From NCBI RefSeq assembly GCF_003070865.1, contig NZ_CP026948.1:1116001-1180000 (forward strand): DNA of 64,000 nucleotides. Direction: 5' to 3'. How positions within the stretch are numbered: position 1 is the stretch's first letter; each line of letters begins with the position of its first letter. Below, piece by piece: positions 7,671 to 16,396 of this stretch. Both the position numbers and the translations under genes were made by a program. Below the pieces are notes generated by a model. It saw nothing but the letters and a program-made list of their open reading frames with translations, did not search any database and was not told the origin of the DNA. The DNA comes from Corynebacterium liangguodongii. GTDB lineage: Bacteria; Actinomycetota; Actinomycetes; Mycobacteriales; Mycobacteriaceae.

Positions 7671-9962
7671 ATGGGCGCTTTTGACTGGTTCTGGAAGGCG
7701 ATGGGATCGACAACGCAGCGCAACGACAAGGTCTCGCGCAGCATTATCGAGCGATCCGGCGAGCTTTCCGCCCAGTTCAAGGCCTATTCCGACGAAGGCG
7801 TCGTCGAGGCGGTGCGCGCGGCGGTGGGCGAGCGGGGGATTGAGGATAAGGTCGCCTTTATCGCGGGGTTGGCGGAGGCGTCGACACGCGCGCTCGCGAT
7901 GGCCCCGTTCGGTGTCCAAAGCCAGGCGGTGCTGCGCTTGTTGGAGGGCGACGTCATCCAGATGGATACCGGCGAGGGCAAGACCTTGGTCGGCGCGATG
8001 GCGGCGACGGGTTTTGCGCTCACGGGCAAGCGGGTCCACCTCATGACCGTCAACAACTACCTCGCCCAGCGCGACGCGGAGTGGATGCGCCCGCTCGTGG
8101 AGTTCTTCGGGCTCACGGTTGGGGCGGTGACGGAGGCCTCGACACGCGAAGAGCGAGTGGCGGCCTACCGCTGCGACGTTGTCTACGCGCCCGTGGCCGA
8201 GATCGGCTTCGACCACCTGCGCGATAACCAGATCACGCGGCGCGAGGACGCGGTGCAGGCGCCCGCGGACGTCGCGCTCGTCGACGAGGCGGACAGCGTG
8301 CTTATCGACGAAGCCTTGGTCCCCCTCGTCCTCGCCGGCAGCGTGGGCACCCAGCAGGCCACCGGCCGGATCACCGAGGCGGTCTCGCGCCTGTCCGCCG
8401 GGACAGACTACGCCGTCGATTCGACGGGGCGGGCGGTATCGCTGACCGAGCACGGAGCGCGCGCCATCGAGCGCTCGCTGGGAATCGAATCGCTCTACGA
8501 CGCCGAGCACGTCGGCGACACGCTCGTGCGCGTCAACCTCGCGCTCCACGCGAAGGCGCTGCTCATCCGCGACGTCCACTACATCGTCGACGACGGCAAG
8601 GTCGCTCTTGTCGACGCCTCCCGCGGTCGCGTCGCCGAGCTCCAGCGCTGGCCGGACGGGCTTCAAGCCGCCGTCGAGGCGAAGGAGGGCCTCGACGTCT
8701 CCGAAGGCGGCCGCATCCTCGATTCGATCACGCTACAGGCCCTCATGCGGCGCTACCCGCAGGTGTGCGGGATGACCGGCACAGCCGTGGAGGCGACGGA
8801 GCAGCTGCGCACCTTCTACGGTCTGCGCGTCTCCGTGATCGAGCGGGCTACGCCGACGAAGCGCTTCGACGAGGCCGACCGAATCTACGCCACCGCCGCC
8901 GAGAAAAACCGCGCCATCGTCGAGGAGGTCGCGCTGCTGAACGGCCGCGGCCAGCCGGTGCTCGTGGGCACCCACGACGTGGCGGAATCCGAGGCGCTCG
9001 CGGCGCAGCTTCGCCAGCTCGGGATCGAGGTGAGCGTCCTCAACGCCAAGAACGACGCGGAGGAGGCCCGCATCATCGCGGAGGCTGGAGACGTCGGCCG
9101 GGTGACAGTGTCGACGCAGATGGCGGGCCGCGGCACCGATATCCGCCTCGGCGGGGCGGACGAGTCCGCCCGCGAAGAGGTCGTCTCCCTCGGCGGGCTG
9201 GCCGTGATCGGGACCTCGCGGCACCGCACCTCACGGCTCGACAACCAGCTGCGCGGGCGCGCGGGGCGCCAGGGCGACCCGGGGTTGACGGTGTTTTTCG
9301 TCTCGCTCGAAGACGACGTCGTGGTCACCGGCGGCGCCGATAGCAAGGTCACGGCTCAACCGGACGCCGAGGGGAGGATCACAGACCCGAAGGTCGCGGC
9401 CTTCATCGAACACTGCCGCCGGGTGACGGAGGGGCAACTGCTGGAGATCCACGCGCAAACGTGGAAGTACAACAAGCTCATCGCCGATCACCGCGATATC
9501 CTTGACGAGCGCCGCGCCGCGATCCTCGACACCCCGGTGGCGTGGAGGGAGCTTGCCGCCCGGTGCCCGCAGCGGGCCGCCGAGCTCGACGGCTTGCCCG
9601 CCGAGGTGCGCGAACAGGCCGCGCGGGAGATCATGGCCTACCACCTCGACGCCGAGTGGAGCGCCTACCTCGCGCTCATGGACGAGGTGCGCGAGTCCAT
9701 CCACCTGCGGGCGATCGCCCGGGAGACCCCGATCGACGAGTATCACCGCATCGCCGTGCGCGAGTTCAAGGAGCTGGCGAACCGGGCCGTCGATCAGGCG
9801 GCGGAGACCTTTGCGAAGGTAGAGATCGATGCCGCCGGTGCCCACCTCGACGACGCGGGCTGGAAGCGCCCGAGCGCGACATGGACCTACATGGTCAGCG
9901 ACAACCCGCTGTCCGGGGGCGGGAACTCGCTGATTTCCGGCGTGGCAAACATCTTCAGGTAG
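7671..9962 (+). CDS. secA2: SecA2, accessory Sec translocase ATPase
   Basis: A 763-residue SecA paralogue. The DEAD motor has Walker A MDTGEGKTLVGAM near residue 105, VDEADS near residue 205 for Walker B, and STQMAGRGTDIRLGG near residue 485 for the second RecA domain, followed by QLRGRAGRQGDPG. It lacks the long C-terminal zinc linker of SecA1, and its length matches corynebacterial SecA2. SecA2 exports a subset of proteins with SecYEG and, in Corynebacterium, is needed for viability. ATG 7671 is chosen because GGAGAG precedes it and the 20 upstream in-frame residues do not look like SecA. It lies directly upstream of odhI. Confidence 0.93.
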   Translation: MGAFDWFWKAMGSTTQRNDKVSRSIIERSGELSAQFKAYSDEGVVEAVRAAVGERGIEDKVAFIAGLAEASTRALAMAPFGVQSQAVLRLLEGDVIQMDTGEGKTLVGAMAATGFALTGKRVHLMTVNNYLAQRDAEWMRPLVEFFGLTVGAVTEASTREERVAAYRCDVVYAPVAEIGFDHLRDNQITRREDAVQAPADVALVDEADSVLIDEALVPLVLAGSVGTQQATGRITEAVSRLSAGTDYAVDSTGRAVSLTEHGARAIERSLGIESLYDAEHVGDTLVRVNLALHAKALLIRDVHYIVDDGKVALVDASRGRVAELQRWPDGLQAAVEAKEGLDVSEGGRILDSITLQALMRRYPQVCGMTGTAVEATEQLRTFYGLRVSVIERATPTKRFDEADRIYATAAEKNRAIVEEVALLNGRGQPVLVGTHDVAESEALAAQLRQLGIEVSVLNAKNDAEEARIIAEAGDVGRVTVSTQMAGRGTDIRLGGADESAREEVVSLGGLAVIGTSRHRTSRLDNQLRGRAGRQGDPGLTVFFVSLEDDVVVTGGADSKVTAQPDAEGRITDPKVAAFIEHCRRVTEGQLLEIHAQTWKYNKLIADHRDILDERRAAILDTPVAWRELAARCPQRAAELDGLPAEVREQAAREIMAYHLDAEWSAYLALMDEVRESIHLRAIARETPIDEYHRIAVREFKELANRAVDQAAETFAKVEIDAAGAHLDDAGWKRPSATWTYMVSDNPLSGGGNSLISGVANIFR

Positions 9963-10096
9963 CCGGCGTCCGCACGCCGTTAGTCACGCGGGAGGGCGGT
10001 TGCCGGTACTATGTCCCTTAGTTGATTCGGAGCCCGCACCAGCGCGTGCTGGCTTCCGGTATTCCCAGTCATCCATACACAGCGTCAGGAGAGAGA

Positions 10097-10525
10097 ATGA
10101 GCGAGAACACTGGTGCGCCGGAGAACCAGGTAGAGACCACTTCGGTATTCCGCGCAGACCTGCTGAAGGAGATGGAGTCTGGCGCAGCACCCTCCGAGGC
10201 GGGCGCCGGGGTGCACAACCTTCCCGAGGGTGCGGCACTTCTCGTTGTCAAGCGCGGCCCCAACGCCGGGGCGCGCTTCCTGCTCGATCAGGACGTCACC
10301 ACCGCCGGCCGCCACCCGGAGGCCGACATCTTCCTCGATGACGTCACCGTGTCGCGTCGCCACGCGGAGTTCCGCCGCGACGAGGGCACCTTCGAGGTCG
10401 TTGACGTGGGATCGCTCAACGGCACCTACGTCAACCGCGAGCCGCGCAACTCCCAGACGCTGGCCGCCGGCGACGAGATCCAGATCGGCAAATTCCGTCT
10501 CGTCTTTATCGCCGACAACAAGTAA
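10097..10525 (+). CDS. odhI: OdhI (GarA), FHA-domain regulator of 2-oxoglutarate dehydrogenase
   Basis: A 142-residue protein with an N-terminal phosphorylation tail and an FHA domain. The tail contains ETTSVFRADLLKEM with Thr14 and Thr15; in Corynebacterium glutamicum OdhI the same two residues are phosphorylated by PknG and PknA/B. The FHA core (about residues 50-135) has GRHPEADIFLDD, VSRRHAEF and GSLNGTYVNR, the phospho-Thr-binding motifs. Unphosphorylated OdhI binds the E1 subunit OdhA and blocks 2-oxoglutarate oxidation, diverting carbon to glutamate. ATG 10097 has GGAGAGAGA before it; the 25 upstream in-frame codons are unlikely to be translated. Confidence 0.96.
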   Translation: MSENTGAPENQVETTSVFRADLLKEMESGAAPSEAGAGVHNLPEGAALLVVKRGPNAGARFLLDQDVTTAGRHPEADIFLDDVTVSRRHAEFRRDEGTFEVVDVGSLNGTYVNREPRNSQTLAAGDEIQIGKFRLVFIADNK

Positions 10526-10549
10526 GCGACCGCAGTAGATCTCTAGGAT

Positions 10550-11281
10550 ATGAGCGCAATCCGCAGCACCTCCCCGCAACCCGCGGCCCCCGGCGCCGGT
10601 AAGCCGGCCAAGACGATGTCGATCGGCGTTGTCTTGGAGCGCCTGCGCGAAGAATTCCCGGACGTGACCGTCTCCAAGATTCGGTTCCTCGAATCGGAAG
10701 GGCTCATCACCCCGCAGCGCACGGCCTCCGGCTATCGGCGCTTCACCGACGCCGATGTCGAGCGCCTGCGCTACATTCTGGTCACCCAGCGCGACAACTA
10801 CCTCCCGCTGAAGGTGATCCGCGAGCAACTCGAAGCGATGGACGCCGGAAACGTCACCCCGTTGGCCGCGCACACCCACGCCCCGCTCGTCCCGGTGCCG
10901 AAAGCGAGCTCCGGTCTCGCCTTGAGCGATGCCGAGGTGGCCCAGCGCGCCGGTGTGGACGCCGCGGCCGTCGCCTCGCTCATCTCCTCGGGCCTTATCA
11001 CCCCGGACGCGTCCGGGCACTTCGACCAGGGAAGCGTCGAGGTGGCCGCCGCCGTGGCCTCGCTCGCGCAGTTCGGGTTGGACGAGCGCCACCTAAAACC
11101 TCTGCGCACGGCAGCGGCGCGCCAGGCCGATATCATCGCGCGGGTGACCGAGCCGGTGGCCAAGTCGCGCCAAAGCGGGGCCAAGGAGAAGGCGAACGAC
11201 CTTGAGCAGCAGCTCACCGCGCTGGTGGTCTCGCTCCACGCCGCCTTGGTGCGCAACGAGCTGAAGAACTTGGGCGCCTAA
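10550..11281 (+). CDS. ftsR: FtsR-type MerR-family regulator
   Basis: A 243-residue protein with an N-terminal MerR winged-helix (residues 22-90): MSIGVVLERLREEFPDVTVS, then IRFLESEGLITPQRTASGYR and RRFTDADVERLRYIL. A second helix-turn-helix-like segment (LSDAEVAQRAGVDAAAVASL) follows a linker, then a C-terminal coiled region. Its place immediately after odhI, and before a bifunctional-nuclease gene and a second MerR gene, matches the C. glutamicum FtsR locus, where FtsR activates ftsZ and affects cell division. That role is inferred from synteny and architecture. No clear ribosome-binding site is visible before ATG 10550. Confidence 0.85.
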   Translation: MSAIRSTSPQPAAPGAGKPAKTMSIGVVLERLREEFPDVTVSKIRFLESEGLITPQRTASGYRRFTDADVERLRYILVTQRDNYLPLKVIREQLEAMDAGNVTPLAAHTHAPLVPVPKASSGLALSDAEVAQRAGVDAAAVASLISSGLITPDASGHFDQGSVEVAAAVASLAQFGLDERHLKPLRTAAARQADIIARVTEPVAKSRQSGAKEKANDLEQQLTALVVSLHAALVRNELKNLGA

Positions 11282-11854
11282 ATGCTCGAGGCGGAGTTCT
11301 CCGGCATTCATCCTTTCGGCCCGGAGCGTTTTTTGTGCGTGCTCCTCTACGTCGAGCAGCGTAGACGGTTCTTGCCCGTGTGGGTCTCGCCCATCGACGG
11401 CACCCGCCTGGCGGGGCGGTTCGAAGGGTGGCACCCCCGGCGGCCGCACGCCGTCGACGCCCTCGCCGATATCGTCCGGCGCGAGGGCGCGGAGAAGGTT
11501 TCGATCCTCAGCGTGCACGAGGGCGTCTACATCGCGTCGGTGCAGCTCGGCAGCGGGGAATCGATCGACCTGCGCCCGAGCGACGCCTTCGCCCTGGCGG
11601 TGGAGGAGCGGCTAGACATCGAGGTGAGCGAGGACGTTGTTGCCGCCGCGGGCGTGTGGTGCAGCTCCGCGGACGCCCTGACCTATCTTGACCTCGACAT
11701 CCCCGAGCTTGACGGCGCGGGTGCCGAGGCCGAAGCGCCGAGTGACGACGACGGGTCGTTCGCGGAGCTCATGCGGCACCTCGGGGTGGAGGAGGAGGAC
11801 CTTTCCGGGGCCGACGATGCGGGTGGTACGGATGTGACTGATGGGGAAGAGTAA
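11282..11854 (+). CDS. Bifunctional nuclease (BFN, DUF151) family protein
   Basis: A 190-residue protein with a BFN domain over residues 1-130: FLCVLLYVEQRRRFLPVWVS, then HAVDALADIVRREGAEKVSI, then VHEGVYIASVQL and DLRPSDAFALAVEE. The rest is an acidic, low-complexity tail ending in GADDAGGTDVTDGEE. Plant BFN1 was reported to have RNase/DNase activity; the bacterial function is poorly known. ATG 11282 abuts the ftsR stop with no gap, so the two genes are co-transcribed and probably translationally coupled. Confidence 0.82.
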   Translation: MLEAEFSGIHPFGPERFLCVLLYVEQRRRFLPVWVSPIDGTRLAGRFEGWHPRRPHAVDALADIVRREGAEKVSILSVHEGVYIASVQLGSGESIDLRPSDAFALAVEERLDIEVSEDVVAAAGVWCSSADALTYLDLDIPELDGAGAEAEAPSDDDGSFAELMRHLGVEEEDLSGADDAGGTDVTDGEE

Positions 11855-11905
11855 CCCTAAAGGTAAAGTTTTGGTTTAGAGTTCGGCGTGTTGCGCCGTC
11901 GAGGC

Positions 11906-11934
11906 TTGACCGATGTCTATGCTTGGCCTTTAAT
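11906..11934 (+). promoter_or_regulatory. Promoter of the second MerR gene
   Basis: TTGACC (11906-11911), 17-bp spacer, TTTAAT (11929-11934), followed by a leader with GGGAG 7 nt before GTG 11975. This is one of the few conventional -35/-10 plus ribosome-binding-site arrangements in the window. Confidence 0.5.
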
Positions 11935-11974
11935 GAATGTGAGGCCCGAATCAAAACTTCATGGGAGTAATTAC

Positions 11975-12529
11975 GTGAGCGAGAAAAACGACACCCGCCC
12001 GGTGCAAGAAACCCTGTTCGACCTGGGCCCCTCCGACGAGGTTGGCTACCGCGTGCCCATCGCGTGCCAGGTCGCAGGCATTACCTACCGCCAGCTGGAC
12101 TACTGGGCGCGGACCAACCTGGTGCGCCCCTCCATCCGCGGCGCCAAGGGCTCCGGCTCCCAGCGTCTCTATTCGTTTAAGGACATCCTCGTCCTCAAGA
12201 TCGTCAAGCGCCTGCTTGACACCGGAATCTCCCTGCAGAACATCCGCCTCGCGGTGGATAAGCTGCGCGACCGCGGCGTTAACGACATCGCGGAGATCAC
12301 CCTCGTCTCCGACGGGCGCACGGTCTACGAATGCCGCAGCAGCGAGGAGATCATCGACCTGCTCGGCGGCGGGCAGGGCGTGTTCGGCATCGCCGTGCCG
12401 CAGATCATGCGGGAGCTCACCGGCACCATCTCCTCGTTCCCCTCCGAGCGCGTCGCCGACGATGGCGACGTCGCCGAGGTAGTTAGTATCGACGAACTCG
12501 CCGCGCGCCGGCGCCGCAAGTCCTCCTAG
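11975..12529 (+). CDS. MerR-family transcriptional regulator
   Basis: A 184-residue MerR-type protein. The winged helix at residues 25-95 reads YRVPIACQVAGITYRQLDYW, then ARTNLVRPSIRGAKGSGSQR, then LYSFKDILVLKIVKRLLDTG. The C-terminal half lacks the Cys metal site of classical MerR sensors, so the effector is unknown. An orthologue follows ftsR and the bifunctional-nuclease gene in other corynebacteria. GTG 11975 with GGGAG upstream is chosen over the upstream in-frame codon, which lies inside the promoter. The TAG stop interlocks with that of the convergent VWA gene (CTAG, 12526-12529). Confidence 0.85.
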   Translation: MSEKNDTRPVQETLFDLGPSDEVGYRVPIACQVAGITYRQLDYWARTNLVRPSIRGAKGSGSQRLYSFKDILVLKIVKRLLDTGISLQNIRLAVDKLRDRGVNDIAEITLVSDGRTVYECRSSEEIIDLLGGGQGVFGIAVPQIMRELTGTISSFPSERVADDGDVAEVVSIDELAARRRRKSS

Positions 12530-13899
12530 CCCGCAATCCCGGCCGCGGCCTTGATGGCCGGGGCCACCTGATCGCCCCGCTGCGCCTCCGCCGCGGACTT
12601 TGCCGCGCCGCGCAGCGCCTGGTCCTGCTGACCCTCTCCCACGTGAACGACGGCGATGTTCGCATTGTCGATACCTGCGATGAACGCGTTGTCGTCGCCG
12701 CCGTCGGCGGTCCCTGTGGTCACCACGACGATGCGGGTTGACCCCGCGCTCTCGCTCACCGCGGCGGTGACGGCCTCCCGGGTGCGAGGCACCCCGCCGT
12801 TGAGGAACCTGCCCACCGCGTCGGCGACCGCCTCCGCGTCGGGGGTGAGCGCCACGTTGCGGCGATAGCCGTTGACCACACCGGGGTTGAGGGGGGAGGA
12901 GTAGTTCCATAGCGCCACGCTCTTGCCGGAGGCGGCTACAGCGCGCGCCGCGTCGGCGATGCCGCGTTCTGCCTCGGTCATGTACGGCGCCATCGCCTCG
13001 GAGGTATCGAGCAGGAAGAGCGTGTCCATCGGCCCGCCATCGGCAAGCTTCGCACCGGGGTCCGTGTGCTGCGTGATGTTCTCTCCGCCGGACGGCGTCG
13101 CCGCGGCCCACACGAGATCCGAGATCGCGGGCTGTTGCCCGGCGTCTGCGGCCGCGGGATCGCGCATGGCCTTGGCAAAGTCCTGCCCGGCGCGGGCCTG
13201 CTCCTCGCTGATACTATCGGCTTGGTTGAGGGGGATCGCGGTGTAGACGACCTCGCCCTCCACGGGGGAGAAGGTGTAGCCGGCGGGGACGTTTCCCTCG
13301 GATGTCGCAACGAAATCGCTCACCTCGGCCGCGCCAGCCAGATTTTGGGCGCGCCGCGCGGTGAGCGCCTCGACGGCCTCCTCGTCGTTGGCTGCCAGTG
13401 CAGATGCGACCAGTGCAGAGGCTGCGGGCTCCTCGTCGACGGGGAAGGTGACCTCCCCAAGCTTCGCCTCGGCCGGGCCGCCCTTGTGAGCCACGCCCAC
13501 TTTCACGGCGGCTACCGGGCTCGGCTCAGACGTCGCGGCGGTGCGGCCTCGTTGCGCCAGCTCCTGGTGGGCGACCGGGGTATTCGGCGCGATGTAGACC
13601 GCGGCGTCGGCGACCGAGTCCACGACGGTGGGGTTAATGCAATAATCGCGCACGACAGGGGAGGTGGCGGCATAGTCGTGGGCGAGCTTCTCGCCGAGCC
13701 GCTTATCGGCGGCGGCGATGGGGAGCTCGAGCTCACCCGCGACGCAGCTCGGCGGCTCTGGCGCGGCCTGAGGGTCCCCCTCGCGCGGGCGGAGCGCCCA
13801 CGCCACCGCGGCGATGAGGACGATGGCCACGGCCACGATCGCGGCGATCGCGCGGCCGGAGAGCGCGTAGTTGTTCGTACCGGAAGCGTGACGCCCCAT
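12526..13899 (-). CDS. Membrane-anchored von Willebrand factor A-domain protein
   Basis: A 457-residue protein with a single N-terminal membrane helix (ALSGRAIAAIVAVAIVLIAA, near residues 12-36), a roughly 220-residue extracytoplasmic region with one Cys pair, and a C-terminal VWA domain from about residue 290. The VWA MIDAS motif is DTSEA rather than DxSxS, so one metal-ligand Ser is replaced; TTGTADGG near the end fits the last MIDAS loop. AAAGGTGG five bases before ATG 13899 favours that start over GTG 13908. Function is unknown; the middle resembles a substrate-binding-like domain only weakly. Confidence 0.7.
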   Translation of the reverse strand: MGRHASGTNNYALSGRAIAAIVAVAIVLIAAVAWALRPREGDPQAAPEPPSCVAGELELPIAAADKRLGEKLAHDYAATSPVVRDYCINPTVVDSVADAAVYIAPNTPVAHQELAQRGRTAATSEPSPVAAVKVGVAHKGGPAEAKLGEVTFPVDEEPAASALVASALAANDEEAVEALTARRAQNLAGAAEVSDFVATSEGNVPAGYTFSPVEGEVVYTAIPLNQADSISEEQARAGQDFAKAMRDPAAADAGQQPAISDLVWAAATPSGGENITQHTDPGAKLADGGPMDTLFLLDTSEAMAPYMTEAERGIADAARAVAASGKSVALWNYSSPLNPGVVNGYRRNVALTPDAEAVADAVGRFLNGGVPRTREAVTAAVSESAGSTRIVVVTTGTADGGDDNAFIAGIDNANIAVVHVGEGQQDQALRGAAKSAAEAQRGDQVAPAIKAAAGIAG

Positions 13900-13964
13900 A
13901 TAAACCACCTTTGCCAGGGATGAACGGTTCCCGTTTGGCTACATCCTAGCCGCCGACGATGAGG

Positions 13965-15014
13965 TTAGTCCTCGTGGGTCCAGTCGGAAACCGTGCCCAC
14001 ATACTCCTCGATGATGTCCTCGAGAGCGAGAACGCCGACGAGCTCACCGTTGTCGCGCACCTGGGCCATGTGGGCGGAGCGACGGTGCATGGCCGTCAAG
14101 GCGTCGTCAAGCGAGCCAGCCCCGTCGACGATGCTGAGGCGGCGGATCCGCGAGGTGGGCACCACCGGGTTGGGGTCATCCGACGCCATGAGGTCGAGGA
14201 TGTCCTTGACGTGGAGGTAGCCCACGAGCGCCCCGCCGGCGCGCTCGATGGGGAAGCGAGAATAACCCGTCTCGCGCACCGCCTGCTCGATCACCACGAG
14301 CGGGATGCCCGCATTGGAATACGGGATGGTCTTGAGCTCGCTCAGAGGAATAATCACCTCCTTGAGGCTGCGCGAATCCGACCTTAAGGCCTTGGCGAGC
14401 CGTGCCGTCTCCTCGGCGTCGAGAAGACCCTCCTCGCGCGATTCCATGATCATGCTCTCGAGCTGCTGCTCGTCCACCGTCGACTCCAGCTCGTCGCGCT
14501 GCTCCACGCCGAATGCCCGCAGGGTTATCCGTGCCACCCAGTTCAGCGCTCGGATAATCGGGCCAGCCACCGTCACCCATGCCTTCATCGCCGGGGTGAG
14601 CCACAGGGCGAGCTGCTCGGGGCCAGCGATCGCGATGTTCTTCGGCACCATCTCACCGAACAAGATGTGGAGCCAAGAGATGATCGCCAGCGCGATAACG
14701 AAGGCTACGGGGTGGAGCATGTCGGCCGGAACGCCGAGTGCGGTAAACGGAACCTCGATGTAGTGGGCGATGGCCGGCTCGGCGACCTTGCCCAAGATCA
14801 GCGAGCAGATCGTGATGCCGAATTGGGCGCCGGCAAGGTAGATCGAGAGGTGCTCGACCGCGTCGATGACCCGCTGGGCCTCGCCCTTGCCCTGCGCCAG
14901 CATCGATTCGAGGCGGTCGCGCCGTGAGGAGACAAGGGCGAACTCGGCGGCGACGAAAAACGCGTTACACGCCAACAGGACTGCGATGAGGAGCAGCGCT
15001 AACCAAATGCTCAT
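13965..15014 (-). CDS. DUF21/CBS-pair membrane protein (CorC/HlyC type, short form)
   Basis: A 349-residue protein with a DUF21 (CNNM) membrane domain over residues 1-190: about four helices, opening WLALLLIAVLLACNAFFVAA, and including LHILFGEMVPKNIAIAGPEQ. A CBS pair follows (residues 215-335). It stops right after the second CBS motif, DNGELVGVLALEDIIEEYVG, and lacks the CorC_HlyC domain present in the upstream paralogue. Family members are linked to Mg/Co efflux or ion homeostasis. It overlaps the upstream paralogue by 4 nt, so the pair is an operon and may form a heteromer. Confidence 0.85.
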   Translation of the reverse strand: MSIWLALLLIAVLLACNAFFVAAEFALVSSRRDRLESMLAQGKGEAQRVIDAVEHLSIYLAGAQFGITICSLILGKVAEPAIAHYIEVPFTALGVPADMLHPVAFVIALAIISWLHILFGEMVPKNIAIAGPEQLALWLTPAMKAWVTVAGPIIRALNWVARITLRAFGVEQRDELESTVDEQQLESMIMESREEGLLDAEETARLAKALRSDSRSLKEVIIPLSELKTIPYSNAGIPLVVIEQAVRETGYSRFPIERAGGALVGYLHVKDILDLMASDDPNPVVPTSRIRRLSIVDGAGSLDDALTAMHRRSAHMAQVRDNGELVGVLALEDIIEEYVGTVSDWTHED

Positions 15015-16393
15015 CGGCCCTGCTCCTTCACGTCGGTTGCGGGCACGGGGGTGAGAATCGCCTTGTCCACGCGCCTATCGTCCATGACGGTGACGTGCGC
15101 CGTCCACCGCCCTGCGTTGCCGGACTCGAAATGCTCCTGGAAGCCTCCGTCGGCCTCCGGAAGAAGAACCTTGTCGCCAACGGATGGTAGACGGCCAAGC
15201 GTCGCCATGATCAACCCGCCGAGGGTCTCGTAAGGGCCGTCAGGGGCGGTGTAGCTCAGGCGTTCCCCAAGCTCGTCGAGGCGCACGAGGCCCGAGACTT
15301 CCCACGAGGATCCGAAGCGTTGGAAATCCCGCTCGGATTCCCTGTCGTCGTACTCGTCGTAGAACTCGCCGAGAAGCTCCTCGACGACGTCTTCGATGGT
15401 GACCAGCCCCTGCGTCCCGCCGTACTCGTCTGCAACCAGCACGACCTGCGAGCCGGCCGAGCGCACCCGGTTGAGCACGGCGTCGCCGTCGAGGGTGCCC
15501 GGGATCACCGGGACGGGGCGGGCGAGCTCGCCGAGCAGGGTCGAGCAACGCTGCGCCTTGTCCACGGAAAACGCGTCCTTGACGTGCACGACTCCCACCG
15601 TGTCGTCGAGGTCTCCCCGGCGCACGGGGAAGCGGGAGTGCCCGGTCGAGCGGGCCAGGTCGATGAGATCGGCTACGGTGTCGCCCGCGTCGAGGGACTC
15701 GATGCGCGAGCGCGGGGTCATGACCTCCTCCGCGGTCGTGTCCCCGAACTGGAGCGAGCGGTCGATCACGCGCGCGGTCTCGGCGTCGAAGCTGCCGGCC
15801 TCCACCGAGTTGCGCACCATCGCGCCGAGCTCCTGCGCGGAACGCGCCGAGGCAAGCTCGTCGGCCGGTTCAATTCCGAGCTTGCGAACCACCCAGTTGG
15901 CCGAGCGGTTAAGCGCCCTGATGAACCACGCGAGAGCGGTGTTAAACGCGTTGACCGGGGGGACAACAAAGCGGGCCGTGTGCAGCGGTTCCGTAATCGC
16001 GATGTTTTTGGGCACGAGCTCGCCGAAGACCATGGAGAGGAACGTTGCCACGAGCAGGGCGAGAATGAGCGCGACGCTTGTCGACGCCCCCTCGCTCAGC
16101 CCCACGGCGTGAAGCAAAGGGGTGAAGTACTTGCCGAGTACGGGTTCGGCCAAGAAACCCGCGGCCAGGGTGGTTACCGTAATGCCCAGCTGCGCGCCGG
16201 AGAGGACAAAGGAGAGGTTCGCGTGATCGCGCGCGACCGCCTTCGCGGCGCGGTCTCCCACATCGCGCGCGTGCGCGTCGACGGTGGAGCGCTCCAGGCC
16301 CGTCATGGCGAACTCGATGGCCACGAAGAGCCCGGTCGACGCCGTCAGCGCGATGAAGCCGAGAAGAGAGAGGATCGATATGAATATGTCCAT
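15011..16393 (-). CDS. DUF21/CBS-pair/CorC_HlyC membrane protein (hemolysin-like)
   Basis: A 460-residue full-length member: DUF21 membrane domain (residues 1-200, with VFGELVPKNIAITEP), CBS pair (about 215-335), then a CorC_HlyC transporter-associated domain (about 355-440: FQRFGSSWEVSGLVRLDELG). The second CBS motif contains VADEYGGTQGLVTIEDVVEE. It is called hemolysin in older annotation, but the family is better linked to divalent-cation transport. It is the first gene of a two-gene operon with the shorter paralogue and follows the DEAD-box helicase stop region by only 3 nt. Confidence 0.87.
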   Translation of the reverse strand: MDIFISILSLLGFIALTASTGLFVAIEFAMTGLERSTVDAHARDVGDRAAKAVARDHANLSFVLSGAQLGITVTTLAAGFLAEPVLGKYFTPLLHAVGLSEGASTSVALILALLVATFLSMVFGELVPKNIAITEPLHTARFVVPPVNAFNTALAWFIRALNRSANWVVRKLGIEPADELASARSAQELGAMVRNSVEAGSFDAETARVIDRSLQFGDTTAEEVMTPRSRIESLDAGDTVADLIDLARSTGHSRFPVRRGDLDDTVGVVHVKDAFSVDKAQRCSTLLGELARPVPVIPGTLDGDAVLNRVRSAGSQVVLVADEYGGTQGLVTIEDVVEELLGEFYDEYDDRESERDFQRFGSSWEVSGLVRLDELGERLSYTAPDGPYETLGGLIMATLGRLPSVGDKVLLPEADGGFQEHFESGNAGRWTAHVTVMDDRRVDKAILTPVPATDVKEQGR

Positions 16394-16396
16394 GGC

